DNA of 35,000 bases from Novosphingobium olei. Lineage in GTDB: Bacteria > Pseudomonadota > Alphaproteobacteria > Sphingomonadales > Sphingomonadaceae. The stretch is from contig NZ_JABBGM010000001.1 of NCBI RefSeq assembly GCF_012927405.1, positions 92,501 to 127,500 on the forward strand, given 5' to 3'. How positions within the stretch are numbered: position 1 is the stretch's first letter; each line of letters begins with the position of its first letter. The notes under the pieces were generated by a model. That model was not told where the DNA came from, searched no databases, and saw nothing but the letters and a program-made list of their open reading frames with translations. Made by a program: the position numbers and the translations under genes. Positions 9,376-18,082 of this stretch are shown in pieces.

Positions 9376-10959
9376 ATGGGGCTTTCCACCGTCACCGGAT
9401 CGAAGGGCATGGTCACCGCGCCGCACTACCTTGCGGCAGAGGCGGGGCTTTCGATCCTGCAGGACGGCGGCAACGCCATAGAAGCGACGGTCGCCGTGCA
9501 GGCGTGCCTTGCGGTGGTCTATCCGCACATGACCGGCATCGGGGGGGACGGCTTCTGGGTCATTTCCGAACCCGAAGGGGCGGTCCATGGCATCCACGGC
9601 TGCGGCGGCGCGGCTGGTGCGGCCACGCTCGACCTGTACGACGGGCTCGATACGGTGCCGTTCCGGGGGCCGCTCGCCGCCAACACCGTCGCCGGGACGA
9701 TTTCGGCTTGGGAGGCAGCGCTGGCGAGCGGTGGCGGCAACCTGCCGCTGGCGCGCCTGTTGCGCGATGCGATTGCGCATGCCGAGGCCGGAATCGCCGT
9801 CACGGCAGGGCACGCCGCGCTTGCGGTGAGCAAAGGCCCGGAACTGCGCGTGCAGCCGGGCGCCTATGCCGCAACGTTCGAGCCCGACGGGCGGCCCTTG
9901 CGCCAAGGCGAGGTGCTGCACCAGCCGCTGCTCGCGCAGACCTTGCGCCGCCTTTGCGAGGATGGGCTTGCCAGCTTCTACACCGGCGAGGTTGCCGAGG
10001 ATATCGCCGCCGATCTCGCCGCGCTGGGAAGCCCCGTTTCCGCCGCTGACCTCGCGGCCCATGCCGCCACGCGGCCCGCACCGCTCACCACCCGCTTGAG
10101 TGACGTGCAGTTGTGGAACAGCGCGCCGCCGACCCAAGGGGCGGCATCGCTCATGATCCTTGCCCTGTTTAACCGGCTTGCGGCTAGTGAGGCCGACGGC
10201 TTCGATCATGTCCACGGACTCGTCGAGGCAACCAAGCAGGCGTTCCTGCTGCGCGACGTGCACCTGGGCGATTCTGCGTGGAGTCCATTCGACTGGCAGG
10301 CCTTGCTATCCGACACGTCCGCGCTCGATGCGCTTGCGGCGAATATCGACCCCGCTGCCGCTCTGCCCTGGCCGCAGCCGGCGCAATGGGGCGATACCTG
10401 CTGGTTCGGCGCCGCCGATGCGCAAGGTCGCGTGGTCAGCGCGATCCAGTCGACCTACTTCGAATTCGGCTCGGGGCTGGTGCTGCCGAGGACCGGGATC
10501 ACCTGGCAGAACCGGGGCAGCAGCTTTCGGCTCGCCCATGAAGGCTGGAATGCGCTCAAGCCCGGGCGCAAGCCGTTCCATACGCTCAATCCTGCGCTCG
10601 CGCGGTTCGATGATGGCCGGATCATGGCCTACGGCACGATGGGTGGCGAAGGGCAGCCGCAGACCCAGGCCGCGCTGTTCAGCCGCTACGCCCGTTTCGG
10701 GTGCGATCTGCAGGCGTCGATTTCGGCCCCGCGCTGGCTGCTGGGGCGGACTTGGGGCGACCAGTCGACCACGTTGAAGCTCGAAGACGGTTTCGACGAA
10801 AGCCTCTACGCCGCGCTCGCCGCCGCGGGACACCAAGTGGAGCGGGTCGGGCCGCTGACCGCCACGATGGGGCATGCCGGCGCCATCGTCCGCCATCCCG
10901 ACGGACGCCTGGATGGCGCGACCGACCCGCGCAGCGATGGTAAGGTGGCCGCATGGTAG
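9376..10959 (+). CDS. hpxW: Oxamate amidohydrolase HpxW (gamma-glutamyltranspeptidase-like)
   Basis: A 527-residue Ntn-hydrolase of the gamma-glutamyltransferase family. Visible marks are GMVTAPHYLAAEAGLSIL and PHMTGIGGDGFW near the N-terminus, the self-cleavage/nucleophile site WGDTCWFGAADAQGRVVSA with Thr341, and FHTLNPALARF plus AYGTMGGEGQPQTQ towards the end. HpxW of Klebsiella pneumoniae hydrolyses oxamate to oxalate and ammonia in uric acid breakdown. No signal peptide is seen, unlike true periplasmic GGT, which supports a cytoplasmic catabolic role. Neighbours hpxJ, hpxK, hpxY and hpxZ make this assignment much stronger than a general GGT call. Confidence 0.9.
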   Translation: MGLSTVTGSKGMVTAPHYLAAEAGLSILQDGGNAIEATVAVQACLAVVYPHMTGIGGDGFWVISEPEGAVHGIHGCGGAAGAATLDLYDGLDTVPFRGPLAANTVAGTISAWEAALASGGGNLPLARLLRDAIAHAEAGIAVTAGHAALAVSKGPELRVQPGAYAATFEPDGRPLRQGEVLHQPLLAQTLRRLCEDGLASFYTGEVAEDIAADLAALGSPVSAADLAAHAATRPAPLTTRLSDVQLWNSAPPTQGAASLMILALFNRLAASEADGFDHVHGLVEATKQAFLLRDVHLGDSAWSPFDWQALLSDTSALDALAANIDPAAALPWPQPAQWGDTCWFGAADAQGRVVSAIQSTYFEFGSGLVLPRTGITWQNRGSSFRLAHEGWNALKPGRKPFHTLNPALARFDDGRIMAYGTMGGEGQPQTQAALFSRYARFGCDLQASISAPRWLLGRTWGDQSTTLKLEDGFDESLYAALAAAGHQVERVGPLTATMGHAGAIVRHPDGRLDGATDPRSDGKVAAW

Positions 10960-12200
10960 CCCAAGCCACGCAGGCCGGGGGCGCGCGTGCGGTGGTGCGC
11001 TGCGATGCGCTCACCCGTCCGCCGTTCAGCGAAAGCGCGGAAGGACTGACCCGGACCTACCTTTCGCCCGCGTTCTTTGCCGCGCAGGATCGCATCGCCG
11101 AATGGATGCGCGATGCGGGCATGACCGTGTCGCGCGATGCGGCGGCAAACCTCGTCGGGCGCTACGAAGGGGACGATCCGAACGCGCCATTACTGCTGAT
11201 CGGCAGCCATATCGACAGCGTGCGCAACGCCGGGCCCTATGACGGCCCGCTCGGCGTCATGCTCGCGATCGAGGCGGTCGGCGCGCTGCATGCCGCAGGC
11301 AAGCGGATGGCCTTCCCGATCGAGGTCATCGCCTTCGGGGACGAAGAAGGATCGCGCTTTCCCGCAGCGATGCTGACCAGTCGCGCGGTTGCCGGCACGC
11401 TCGATCCCGCCGCGCTCGATGTCCGCGATCGCGATGATGTGGCGTTGGGCGATCTGCTGGACGTCACCGCCTACCCCTCGGCCGCCCGGCCGCGCGGTTC
11501 GGTGTTCGCCTATCTCGAAGCGCATATCGAGCAGGGGCCTGTGCTCGAAGCACAGGGGCTCGCGGTCGGGACGGTCACGGGCATCGCCGCGCAGATGCGC
11601 TACGAGGTTGAACTGATCGGCAGCGCCGGTCACGCCGGCACCACCGCGATGGGTCTGCGGCGCGACGCGGTGGCCGGCATGGCGGAGATGGTTCTGGCGA
11701 CGGAAACGGTCGCGCAGGACAGCCTGGGGGACGTCGTAGCCACCGTGGGCATCGTGCAGGTACCTTCAGGTGCCGCCAACGTCATCGCCGGGAAATGCGC
11801 CTTCACGCTCGATGTCCGCTCTGGTTCGGAAGCCCGACGCGATCGCGCGGCCGACGAAATCCTGCGTCGTTTCCGGCGCATAGCCGATGCCCGCGATCTC
11901 GGCCTCGCCGTGCGCAAGGTCCACGACCTGCCCGCCAGCCCGTGCGCGCCCGCGTTGATGGATCTGCTTGACGCCGCCATTCACTCTGCAGGCCACAAGC
12001 CCTTCCGCCTCGTTTCCGGCGCCGGTCACGATGCGATGATCATGGCCGCGCTCTGCCCCACCGCGATGCTGTTCGTGCGGTGCCGGGGCGGGGTGAGCCA
12101 CAATCCTGCCGAACATGTCGATCCGGTGGACGCCGAAGTGGCGCTGCGGGTCATCCTCGGCTTCATCGACCGCCTGGGAGCCCTGCATGCAGCCGCTTGA
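10953..12200 (+). CDS. hpxK: Allantoate amidohydrolase (M20 family)
   Basis: A 415-residue metal-dependent amidohydrolase of the M20 carbamoylase/allantoate amidohydrolase family. Metal ligands are visible: His86 and Asp97 in IGSHIDSVRNAGPYDGPLG, Glu131-Glu132 in FGDEEGSRFP, His191 in EAHIEQGP, and a late His in SHNPAEHV. The GAGHDAM motif marks this subfamily. It would convert allantoate to ureidoglycine, ammonia and CO2. N-carbamoyl-amino-acid hydrolases look similar, but the allantoinase and ureidoglycine aminotransferase next to it point to allantoate. It overlaps hpxW by 7 bases and the next gene by 14 bases. Confidence 0.92.
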   Translation: MVAQATQAGGARAVVRCDALTRPPFSESAEGLTRTYLSPAFFAAQDRIAEWMRDAGMTVSRDAAANLVGRYEGDDPNAPLLLIGSHIDSVRNAGPYDGPLGVMLAIEAVGALHAAGKRMAFPIEVIAFGDEEGSRFPAAMLTSRAVAGTLDPAALDVRDRDDVALGDLLDVTAYPSAARPRGSVFAYLEAHIEQGPVLEAQGLAVGTVTGIAAQMRYEVELIGSAGHAGTTAMGLRRDAVAGMAEMVLATETVAQDSLGDVVATVGIVQVPSGAANVIAGKCAFTLDVRSGSEARRDRAADEILRRFRRIADARDLGLAVRKVHDLPASPCAPALMDLLDAAIHSAGHKPFRLVSGAGHDAMIMAALCPTAMLFVRCRGGVSHNPAEHVDPVDAEVALRVILGFIDRLGALHAAA

Positions 12201-13428
12201 CCCGACCTATTTCGGCGACATCGACCCGCCGCAGCGTCTGCTGATGGGGCCTGGGCCGGTCAACGCCCATCCTCGCGTGCTGCGCGCGATGGCGGCCGAT
12301 CTGCTGGGTCAGTTCGATCCCGAGATGACCGGCTTCATGAACCAGGTCATGGCGCTCTACCGCCCGGTGTTCGGGACGCAGAACCAGTGGACCATGCTGA
12401 TCGACGGCACTGCCCGCGCGGCGATCGAGGCATCGCTCGTCAGTCTGGTCGAACCGGGCGACACGGTGCTGGTGGTCAATTTCGGCCGCTTCGGCCTGCT
12501 TCTGACAGAAATCCTCAACCGGTTGGGCGCGAAGATCGAGACAGTTAGCGCGCCATGGGGCGAAGTCGTGCCGCTCGAAGCGATAGCCGAGGCGATCGAG
12601 CGGGTCGGGCCGAAGGTCGTGGCCACCGTCCACGGCGATACATCGACCACGATGGCGCAGCCGCTCGAAGGGCTGGGCGCGCTGTGCCAGGCGGCGGGCG
12701 CCTATCTCTATGTCGATGCCTGCGCGACGCTGGGCGGAATGGAGATCGCGGCGGATCGCTGGGGCGTCGATATCGTGACCGGCGGCCTGCAGAAGTGCCT
12801 TGGCGGCCCTTCCGGTTCCGGCCCGATCACGGTCTCCGACCGCGCGGCCACCCGCATCTTCGCGCGGCGGCACGTCGAACAGGGCATCCGCCGGGCCGAC
12901 ATCGTCGATGGCGCAGGCCCCCGGATTCCGTCCAACTACTTCGATCTGGCGATGATCATGGACTACTGGTCCGACAAGCGGCTGAACCACCATACCGAGG
13001 CGACGTCGATGCTCTATGCCGCGCGCGAATGCGCGCGGGTGGCGCTGGGTGAAGGGCTGGACGCGCGCTTTGCCCGGCACCGCAAGGCGGGCGCGGCGAT
13101 GACGGCGGGCGCGCGGGCGCTGGGCCTGACCGTATATGGCGACGATGCCTATCGCATGACCAACGTGACCGGGGTGTACATCCCCGAAGGGATCGATAGC
13201 GAAGCGGTGCGCACGATGATGCGCGAACACTTCGAGATCGAGATCGGCACCGCCTTCGGACCGCTGCAGGGCAAGATCTGGCGGCTGGGCGCGATGGGCT
13301 ACAATGCCATGAAGCACAAGGTTCTGCTGACGCTCGGAGCGCTTGAGGCCTGCCTGAAGGCGCAAGGGTTCAGCCTTCCGCTGGGCGAGGCCGTGCCGGC
13401 GGCGCTGGCGGCGTGGGAGGCGGCGTGA
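12187..13428 (+). CDS. hpxJ: (S)-ureidoglycine-glyoxylate aminotransferase
   Basis: A 413-residue fold-type I PLP enzyme of the alanine-glyoxylate/serine-pyruvate aminotransferase family. The start motif LLMGPGPVNAHPRVL is typical; the PLP lysine is Lys203 in GGLQKCLGGPSG, and the PLP-ring aspartate lies in YLYVDACATLGG. PucG in Bacillus and HpxJ in Klebsiella transfer the amino group of ureidoglycine to glyoxylate, giving oxalurate and glycine. Its place between allantoate amidohydrolase and allantoinase supports this rather than serine-glyoxylate metabolism. Start ATG 12187 overlaps the upstream gene by 14 bases. Confidence 0.9.
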   Translation: MQPLDPTYFGDIDPPQRLLMGPGPVNAHPRVLRAMAADLLGQFDPEMTGFMNQVMALYRPVFGTQNQWTMLIDGTARAAIEASLVSLVEPGDTVLVVNFGRFGLLLTEILNRLGAKIETVSAPWGEVVPLEAIAEAIERVGPKVVATVHGDTSTTMAQPLEGLGALCQAAGAYLYVDACATLGGMEIAADRWGVDIVTGGLQKCLGGPSGSGPITVSDRAATRIFARRHVEQGIRRADIVDGAGPRIPSNYFDLAMIMDYWSDKRLNHHTEATSMLYAARECARVALGEGLDARFARHRKAGAAMTAGARALGLTVYGDDAYRMTNVTGVYIPEGIDSEAVRTMMREHFEIEIGTAFGPLQGKIWRLGAMGYNAMKHKVLLTLGALEACLKAQGFSLPLGEAVPAALAAWEAA

Positions 13429-14327
13429 CCCAAGCGCGCGATCTCGTCGGTTATGGCCCGACGCCGCCCGAGGCTGCCTGGCCCGGCGGGGCGCGTGTCG
13501 CCGTGCAGTTCGTGATCAACTACGAGGAGGGCGCGGAAAATTCCGTGCTCAATGGCGACAAGGGCTCCGAAGCGTTCCTGTCCGACATGGTCGGCGCAGG
13601 TTCCCATCCGGCGCGCGCGATGGCGATGGAAAGCCTTTACGAATACGGCAGCCGCGCCGGTTTCTGGCGCCTGCACCGCCTGTTCACGGAGCGCGGCGTG
13701 CCGGTGACGGTGTTCGGCGTGGCGGCGGCGATGGCGATGAACCCGGCGGCGGTCGCGGCGATGCTTGCCGCCGATTGGGAGATCGCCAGCCACGGTTATC
13801 GCTGGATCGATTACCAGTACGTGCCCGAAGATGTCGAACGCGAACATATCGCGCGCGCGATCGAGGTGCACACGCAGGTTACCGGAAGCCGACCGATGGG
13901 CTGGTACCAGGGGCGGATCTCGCCCAACACTGCGCGCCTTGTCGTAGAGGAAGGGGGCTTTCTCTACGATGCCGACAGTTACGCCGACGACGTGCCTTAC
14001 TGGGATGCGCGCCATGGCAAGCCGCAGCTGATCGTGCCCTATTCGCTCGACGCCAACGACATGAAGATGGTCGCGCTCAACGGCTTTACCGAAGGCGAAC
14101 AGTTCTTCCGCTACTTGCGCGACACGTTCGAGCAGTTGCGCGCGGAAGGCGGGCGGATGATGTCGGTGGGCCTGCACGGCCGCATCGCCGGGCGCCCGGC
14201 CCGCGCCCGCGCCGTCGCGCGGTTCGTCGACCATGTGATCGCCAGCGGTGACGCTTGGATCGCCCGCCGGATCGACATCGCCCGGCACTGGATGGACCTG
14301 CACCCCTACGTCGAAGAGGCGGCATGA
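13425..14327 (+). CDS. puuE: Allantoinase PuuE (polysaccharide deacetylase-like)
   Basis: A 300-residue protein of the metal-poor PuuE allantoinase type, unrelated to the amidohydrolase-type AllB. It shows the family's N-terminal DLVGYG and PGGARVAVQFVINYEEGAENS, the central SHGYRWIDYQ, GWYQGRISPNTARLVVEEGG, DDVPYW and the late GLHGRIAGRPARARAV. It hydrolyses allantoin to allantoate in the cytoplasm. Two GTG starts are possible (13413, 13425); 13425 gives the 4-base GTGA overlap seen elsewhere in the operon and is preferred. Confidence 0.94.
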   Translation: MTQARDLVGYGPTPPEAAWPGGARVAVQFVINYEEGAENSVLNGDKGSEAFLSDMVGAGSHPARAMAMESLYEYGSRAGFWRLHRLFTERGVPVTVFGVAAAMAMNPAAVAAMLAADWEIASHGYRWIDYQYVPEDVEREHIARAIEVHTQVTGSRPMGWYQGRISPNTARLVVEEGGFLYDADSYADDVPYWDARHGKPQLIVPYSLDANDMKMVALNGFTEGEQFFRYLRDTFEQLRAEGGRMMSVGLHGRIAGRPARARAVARFVDHVIASGDAWIARRIDIARHWMDLHPYVEEAA

Positions 14328-14704
14328 GAATCGACGACCCCGCTCTCCTCGCCGAAGTGACCGCCGCGTTCCATGCCTATGAAGCCGCGCTCATGGCCGA
14401 CGACATTCCCGCGATGGACGCGCTGTTCCACGATGCGCCGACGACCAACCGCTTCGGCGTGGGCGAAGTGCTGTGGGGGATCGATGCGATCCGCGATTTC
14501 CGCAAGGGGCGCGGCGGATCGCCCCAGCGGCGGCTCGGCCACGTGGCCATCACCGTTTACGGCGATCGTTTCGCCACGGCCGATGCGGAATTCTTCCGCG
14601 AAGGCGCCGATCGTCGCGGGCGGCAATCGCAGGCCTGGGTCAGGTTCGACGACGGCTGGAAGGTCGTCTCGGCCCACGTCAGCCTCGAAGGAACGACGTC
14701 ATGA
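14324..14704 (+). CDS. hpxZ: HpxZ (AtzH-like, SnoaL/NTF2 fold)
   Basis: A 126-residue small cytoplasmic protein of the HpxZ/AtzH-like (former DUF3225) family. Marks are FHAYEAALMADDIPAMDALF, the NRFGVGEVLWGIDAIRDFRK block, a GRQSQAWVRFDDGWKVVSAH strand and a terminal VSLEG. HpxZ is part of the Klebsiella oxalurate cluster. Its relative AtzH, from the cyanuric acid pathway, acts as a decarboxylating amidohydrolase on the product of AtzEG. By analogy this protein may handle the product of the HpxXY amidase; that is inference. ATGA overlaps on both sides. Confidence 0.88.
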   Translation: MRIDDPALLAEVTAAFHAYEAALMADDIPAMDALFHDAPTTNRFGVGEVLWGIDAIRDFRKGRGGSPQRRLGHVAITVYGDRFATADAEFFREGADRRGRQSQAWVRFDDGWKVVSAHVSLEGTTS

Positions 14705-15141
14705 CCGCGCTGTTCGAACACAGCCCGTGGGTCGAAGCGCGCGCCGATGCGCGGCCATCGACCGGCAACCGCCATGCGGATCTGATGGCGGTGGTGCACG
14801 CCGCCTCGGCTAATGAACAGCTCGCGCTGATCCGCGCGCACCCGGAGCTGGCTGGGAAAGCGGCGATCGACCGCACCTTGACCGCTGCCTCGGCCGCCGA
14901 GCAGGCGAGCGCCGGGCTCGACCGGCTGAGCGAGGCGGAATTCGCCCGGTTCCACACGCTCAACGCCGCCTATCGCGAACGCTTCGATTTCCCCTTCATC
15001 ATCTGCGTCCGCCTGACCGACAAGGCGGGCATTCTCGCGGCCATGGAGCAGCGCCTGCGCAACGACCGCGAAACCGAGATCGCCACCGCGATCGCGCAGA
15101 TCGGTGAGATCGTCCGTCTTCGGCTGGAGGACCAGGCATGA
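14701..15141 (+). CDS. uraD: OHCU decarboxylase
   Basis: A 146-residue all-helical enzyme that decarboxylates 2-oxo-4-hydroxy-4-carboxy-5-ureidoimidazoline to (S)-allantoin. The catalytic His47 sits in IRAHPELAGKAA, Glu67 in EQASAGLDRL 20 residues later (the known spacing), and FPFIICVR follows. It is slightly short compared with the usual 160-170 residues because the N-terminus is trimmed, but the core is intact. It is followed with ATGA overlap by the urate hydroxylase gene, whose product feeds it through UraH. Confidence 0.94.
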   Translation: MTALFEHSPWVEARADARPSTGNRHADLMAVVHAASANEQLALIRAHPELAGKAAIDRTLTAASAAEQASAGLDRLSEAEFARFHTLNAAYRERFDFPFIICVRLTDKAGILAAMEQRLRNDRETEIATAIAQIGEIVRLRLEDQA

Positions 15142-16337
15142 CCTTCGACCTGCTCGAATGGCTGAACCTTGCGGTCCGCTGGTTCCACCTGACCGCGGGC
15201 ATCGCCTGGATCGGCTCGTCCTTCTATTTCGTCTGGCTCGACAACCATCTCGTGCCGCCGAAGCAGGGTGATGCTTCGGGCGAGGTCTGGTCGGTCCACG
15301 GCGGCGGGTTCTACCACAAGCAGAAGTATCAGGTGGCCCCGGCGCACATGCCCGAGGACCTGCACTGGTTCAAATGGGAGGCCTATACCACCTGGATCAC
15401 CGGCTTCTTGCTGCTGGTGCTGGTCTATTACGTCGGCGCGTCCAGCTTCCTGCTCGATCCGGCGAAGTCCAGCCTGACCGCATCGGACGCGATCATGCTT
15501 GGCCTCGTCTCACTTGCCGGTGGCTGGGGTTTCTACGACGTGTTGTGCCGTTCGCCGCTGGGCAAGGACAACCGCGTGGTAGGGGTGGTCTGGTTCGCCT
15601 TCCTGATGTTTGCGGCGTGGTTCCTGAACTCGGTGTTCAACGCGCGCGGGGCCTATCTGCACGTCGGCGCGATCATGGGCACGGCGATGGTCGGCAACGT
15701 GTTCTTCGTGATCATCCCCAACCAGCGCAAGGTCGTCGCCGCGCTGATGGCCGGGCGCGAACCCGATCCCGCGCTGGGCAAGGCCGCCAAGCAGCGATCG
15801 CTCCACAACAACTACATGACGCTGCCGGTGCTGTTCATCATGATCAGCCACCACTACGCGATGACTTATGGCGCGGCGCGGCCATGGCTGGTGCTGGCGC
15901 TGATCGGCCTGACCGGGGTTGCCGTGCGCCATGTCTTCAACCTGCGCCATCGCGGTGCGTCGACCGGCCGGGCGATGCTGGTGGCGGGCGCAATGGCCCT
16001 GGTCATGGTGACCTACGTTTCGGCCGAGAAGCTGACGCTGCCGGCCGAGGCGAAGGCCGCCGCTCCCGATGCTGCCCCGGCCAGCTACGCCAGCGTCCAG
16101 CCGATCTTCGCCAGGCATTGCCTCGCCTGCCACGCCGAACATCCGAGCAATGCCGCGTTCACCGCGCCGCCGCTTGGGGTTGAGCTCGACAGCTACGAGC
16201 ATGCGCGCATCTATGCGGCCCGCGTGAAGAAGGTTGCCGTCGACAGCGAGATCATGCCGCTCGGCAACACGACCGGAATCACGCGCGAGGAACGCGACAC
16301 CATCGGCCGCTGGATCGCGGCGGGAACCCCGCAATGA
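15138..16337 (+). CDS. puuD: Membrane urate hydroxylase PuuD with cytochrome c domain
   Basis: A 399-residue inner-membrane protein. About eight hydrophobic segments span residues 8-295, beginning WLNLAVRWFHLTAGIAWIGS and including FKWEAYTTWITGFLLL. A periplasmic cytochrome c-like tail carries CLACH at 328-332 and a probable axial Met in SEIMPLG. PuuD oxidises urate to 5-hydroxyisourate and passes electrons to the respiratory chain instead of oxygen-forming peroxide, unlike UaZ/uricase. Haem attachment via CxxCH is seen directly; the urate activity is known for the family. ATGA overlaps on both sides, with UraD before and UraH after. Confidence 0.95.
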   Translation: MTFDLLEWLNLAVRWFHLTAGIAWIGSSFYFVWLDNHLVPPKQGDASGEVWSVHGGGFYHKQKYQVAPAHMPEDLHWFKWEAYTTWITGFLLLVLVYYVGASSFLLDPAKSSLTASDAIMLGLVSLAGGWGFYDVLCRSPLGKDNRVVGVVWFAFLMFAAWFLNSVFNARGAYLHVGAIMGTAMVGNVFFVIIPNQRKVVAALMAGREPDPALGKAAKQRSLHNNYMTLPVLFIMISHHYAMTYGAARPWLVLALIGLTGVAVRHVFNLRHRGASTGRAMLVAGAMALVMVTYVSAEKLTLPAEAKAAAPDAAPASYASVQPIFARHCLACHAEHPSNAAFTAPPLGVELDSYEHARIYAARVKKVAVDSEIMPLGNTTGITREERDTIGRWIAAGTPQ

Positions 16338-16663
16338 GCACGCTTTCGACCCATGTCCTCGATACCATGCACGGTCGGCCCGCCGCCGGCGTGAAGCTGC
16401 GACTGGAGGACGCCTTTGGCGTGGCTCTGTTCACGGGGCAGACCAACGACGATGGCCGCTGTCCGGGAATGCCCGAATTGTCGCCGGGCCGCTACGCCCT
16501 GACCTTCGAGGTCGCCGCCTACTTTGTGGGCGAGGGCGTCGCGCTGCCTGATCCGCCGTTCCTCGACGAAGTGCGGATCGCGTTCGGGATGGCTGAGGCA
16601 GGGCACTATCACGTGCCGCTGCTCGTCTCGCCCTTCGCTTATTCGACCTACCGGGGTAGCTGA
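16334..16663 (+). CDS. uraH: 5-hydroxyisourate hydrolase
   Basis: A 109-residue transthyretin-like enzyme hydrolysing 5-hydroxyisourate to OHCU. It has the N-terminal LSTHVLDTMHGRPAAG with His7, Arg42 in DGRCPG, His93 in HYHVPLLVSP and the diagnostic C-terminal YRGS. No signal peptide is seen, so it acts in the cytoplasm. It overlaps puuD by ATGA and ends three bases before xdhA. Together with uraD and puuD it completes urate to allantoin. Confidence 0.97.
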   Translation: MSTLSTHVLDTMHGRPAAGVKLRLEDAFGVALFTGQTNDDGRCPGMPELSPGRYALTFEVAAYFVGEGVALPDPPFLDEVRIAFGMAEAGHYHVPLLVSPFAYSTYRGS

Positions 16664-16666
16664 GGC

Positions 16667-18082
16667 ATGGCGGTACGCTTCGTACTCGATGGGCAGGTGG
16701 TGGAAATCGCCGAGCCCGATCCCACCGGCACCGTGCTCGACTATCTGCGCGGGGCCTTGCGCCGCACCGGCACCAAGGAAGGCTGCGCCGAAGGCGATTG
16801 CGGCGCCTGTACCGTGCTGGTCGGCGAAGCGGCGGGCGAGTGCGTCGCGTGGCGCGCGGTCAACGCCTGCATCCTGTTTCTGCCGATGATCCACGGCAAG
16901 GCGCTGATGACGGTGGAAAGCCTGGCGCAGGGAGGTGAACTCAACCCGCTGCAGGCCTGCATGGCGGGCAACGGGGCGTCGCAGTGCGGCTTCTGCACGC
17001 CGGGCTTTGTCATGTCGCTGCACGGCCGCGCGATCGGTGCGCTCGGCAGCGAACTGCCGGTGGCGGACGTGATCGCCGGCAATCTGTGCCGCTGTACCGG
17101 ATACGGTCCGATCGTCGAAGCGGGCGAGAAGGTCGCGTGCCTCGCGCAGGACGACAGTGCGACACTCGCCGCGCTTCGGGCGCTTGGCGCGGATGGCGCG
17201 AGCGGCACGTTCGGCGACCGCCTCTGGTTCGCCCCGCGCTCGTCCGACGAACTCGCCGCCGTGCTGGCCGAATACCCGCAAGCGCGCATTGTCGCCGGCG
17301 CGACCGACGTCGGACTGTGGGTGACCAAGGGCCTGCGCGATCTCGATACGCTCGTGTTCATCGGCGACGTGGCGGACCTCAAGGCGATCGAGGAGAGCGA
17401 TGCCGGCGTGCGTCTGGGCGCGGGCGTGCGCTATGCCGAGGCCCATCCGGCGCTGTCGCGGCTGCACCCTGACCTTGGCGAGCTTGTCCGCCGCATCGGC
17501 GGCTTGCAGGTGCGCAATTCGGCCACCGTCTGCGGCAATATCGCCAATGGCTCGCCGATCGGCGATGGTCCGCCAGCGCTGATCGCGCTGGGCGCCGAGC
17601 TTACGCTGCGCGGGCTCGAAGGGCGCCGGACGATCGCGCTTGAGGACTATTTCCTCAACTACGGCAAGCAGGACCGCCGCGCAGGCGAATTCGTCGAAAG
17701 CGCGTTCGTGCCGCGCCCCGATGCGGCTACGCGCGTTCACATTTCCAAGCTTTCGCGCCGCTTTGACAGCGACATCACCGCCGTGCTCGGCGCCTTTGCG
17801 CTGACAGTCGATCAGGGCACGATCGTCGCCGCGCGCGTGGCCTTCGGCGGCATGGCCGCGACGCCGCGCAGGGCGCCTGCCTGTGAGGCGGCCCTGATCG
17901 GCCAGCCATTCGAAGAAACGACCATCGCGTCCGCCGCCGCCGCGCTGGGCGAAGACTTCGCGCCACTGACCGACGTTCGCGGCAGCGCCGCCTATCGCAT
18001 CGAAGCCGCCAGGGCGCTGCTGTGGCGGCTGTGGCATCGCGAACAGGGCGTGCCCGTTTCGGTGCTGGAGATCGCCGGATGA
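16667..18082 (+). CDS. xdhA: Xanthine dehydrogenase small subunit (2Fe-2S and FAD domains)
   Basis: A 471-residue subunit. The plant-type [2Fe-2S] cluster uses Cys40, Cys45, Cys48 and Cys68; the second [2Fe-2S] cluster uses Cys107, Cys110, Cys141 and Cys143 (QCGFCTPG and NLCRCTGY). An FAD domain follows from about 185, with IVAGATDVGLWVTKG and NSATVCGNIANGSPIGDGPP, and a CO-dehydrogenase flavoprotein C-terminal domain from about 360. It forms the electron-transfer half of XDH, which oxidises hypoxanthine to xanthine to urate with NAD. A tgagg sequence three to seven bases upstream gives a ribosome site. Confidence 0.96.
   Translation: MAVRFVLDGQVVEIAEPDPTGTVLDYLRGALRRTGTKEGCAEGDCGACTVLVGEAAGECVAWRAVNACILFLPMIHGKALMTVESLAQGGELNPLQACMAGNGASQCGFCTPGFVMSLHGRAIGALGSELPVADVIAGNLCRCTGYGPIVEAGEKVACLAQDDSATLAALRALGADGASGTFGDRLWFAPRSSDELAAVLAEYPQARIVAGATDVGLWVTKGLRDLDTLVFIGDVADLKAIEESDAGVRLGAGVRYAEAHPALSRLHPDLGELVRRIGGLQVRNSATVCGNIANGSPIGDGPPALIALGAELTLRGLEGRRTIALEDYFLNYGKQDRRAGEFVESAFVPRPDAATRVHISKLSRRFDSDITAVLGAFALTVDQGTIVAARVAFGGMAATPRRAPACEAALIGQPFEETTIASAAAALGEDFAPLTDVRGSAAYRIEAARALLWRLWHREQGVPVSVLEIAG

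Noticed and set aside
9376..10959. True periplasmic gamma-glutamyltranspeptidase for glutathione
   Set aside because: There is no signal peptide and the gene sits within the hpx cluster, which favours HpxW.
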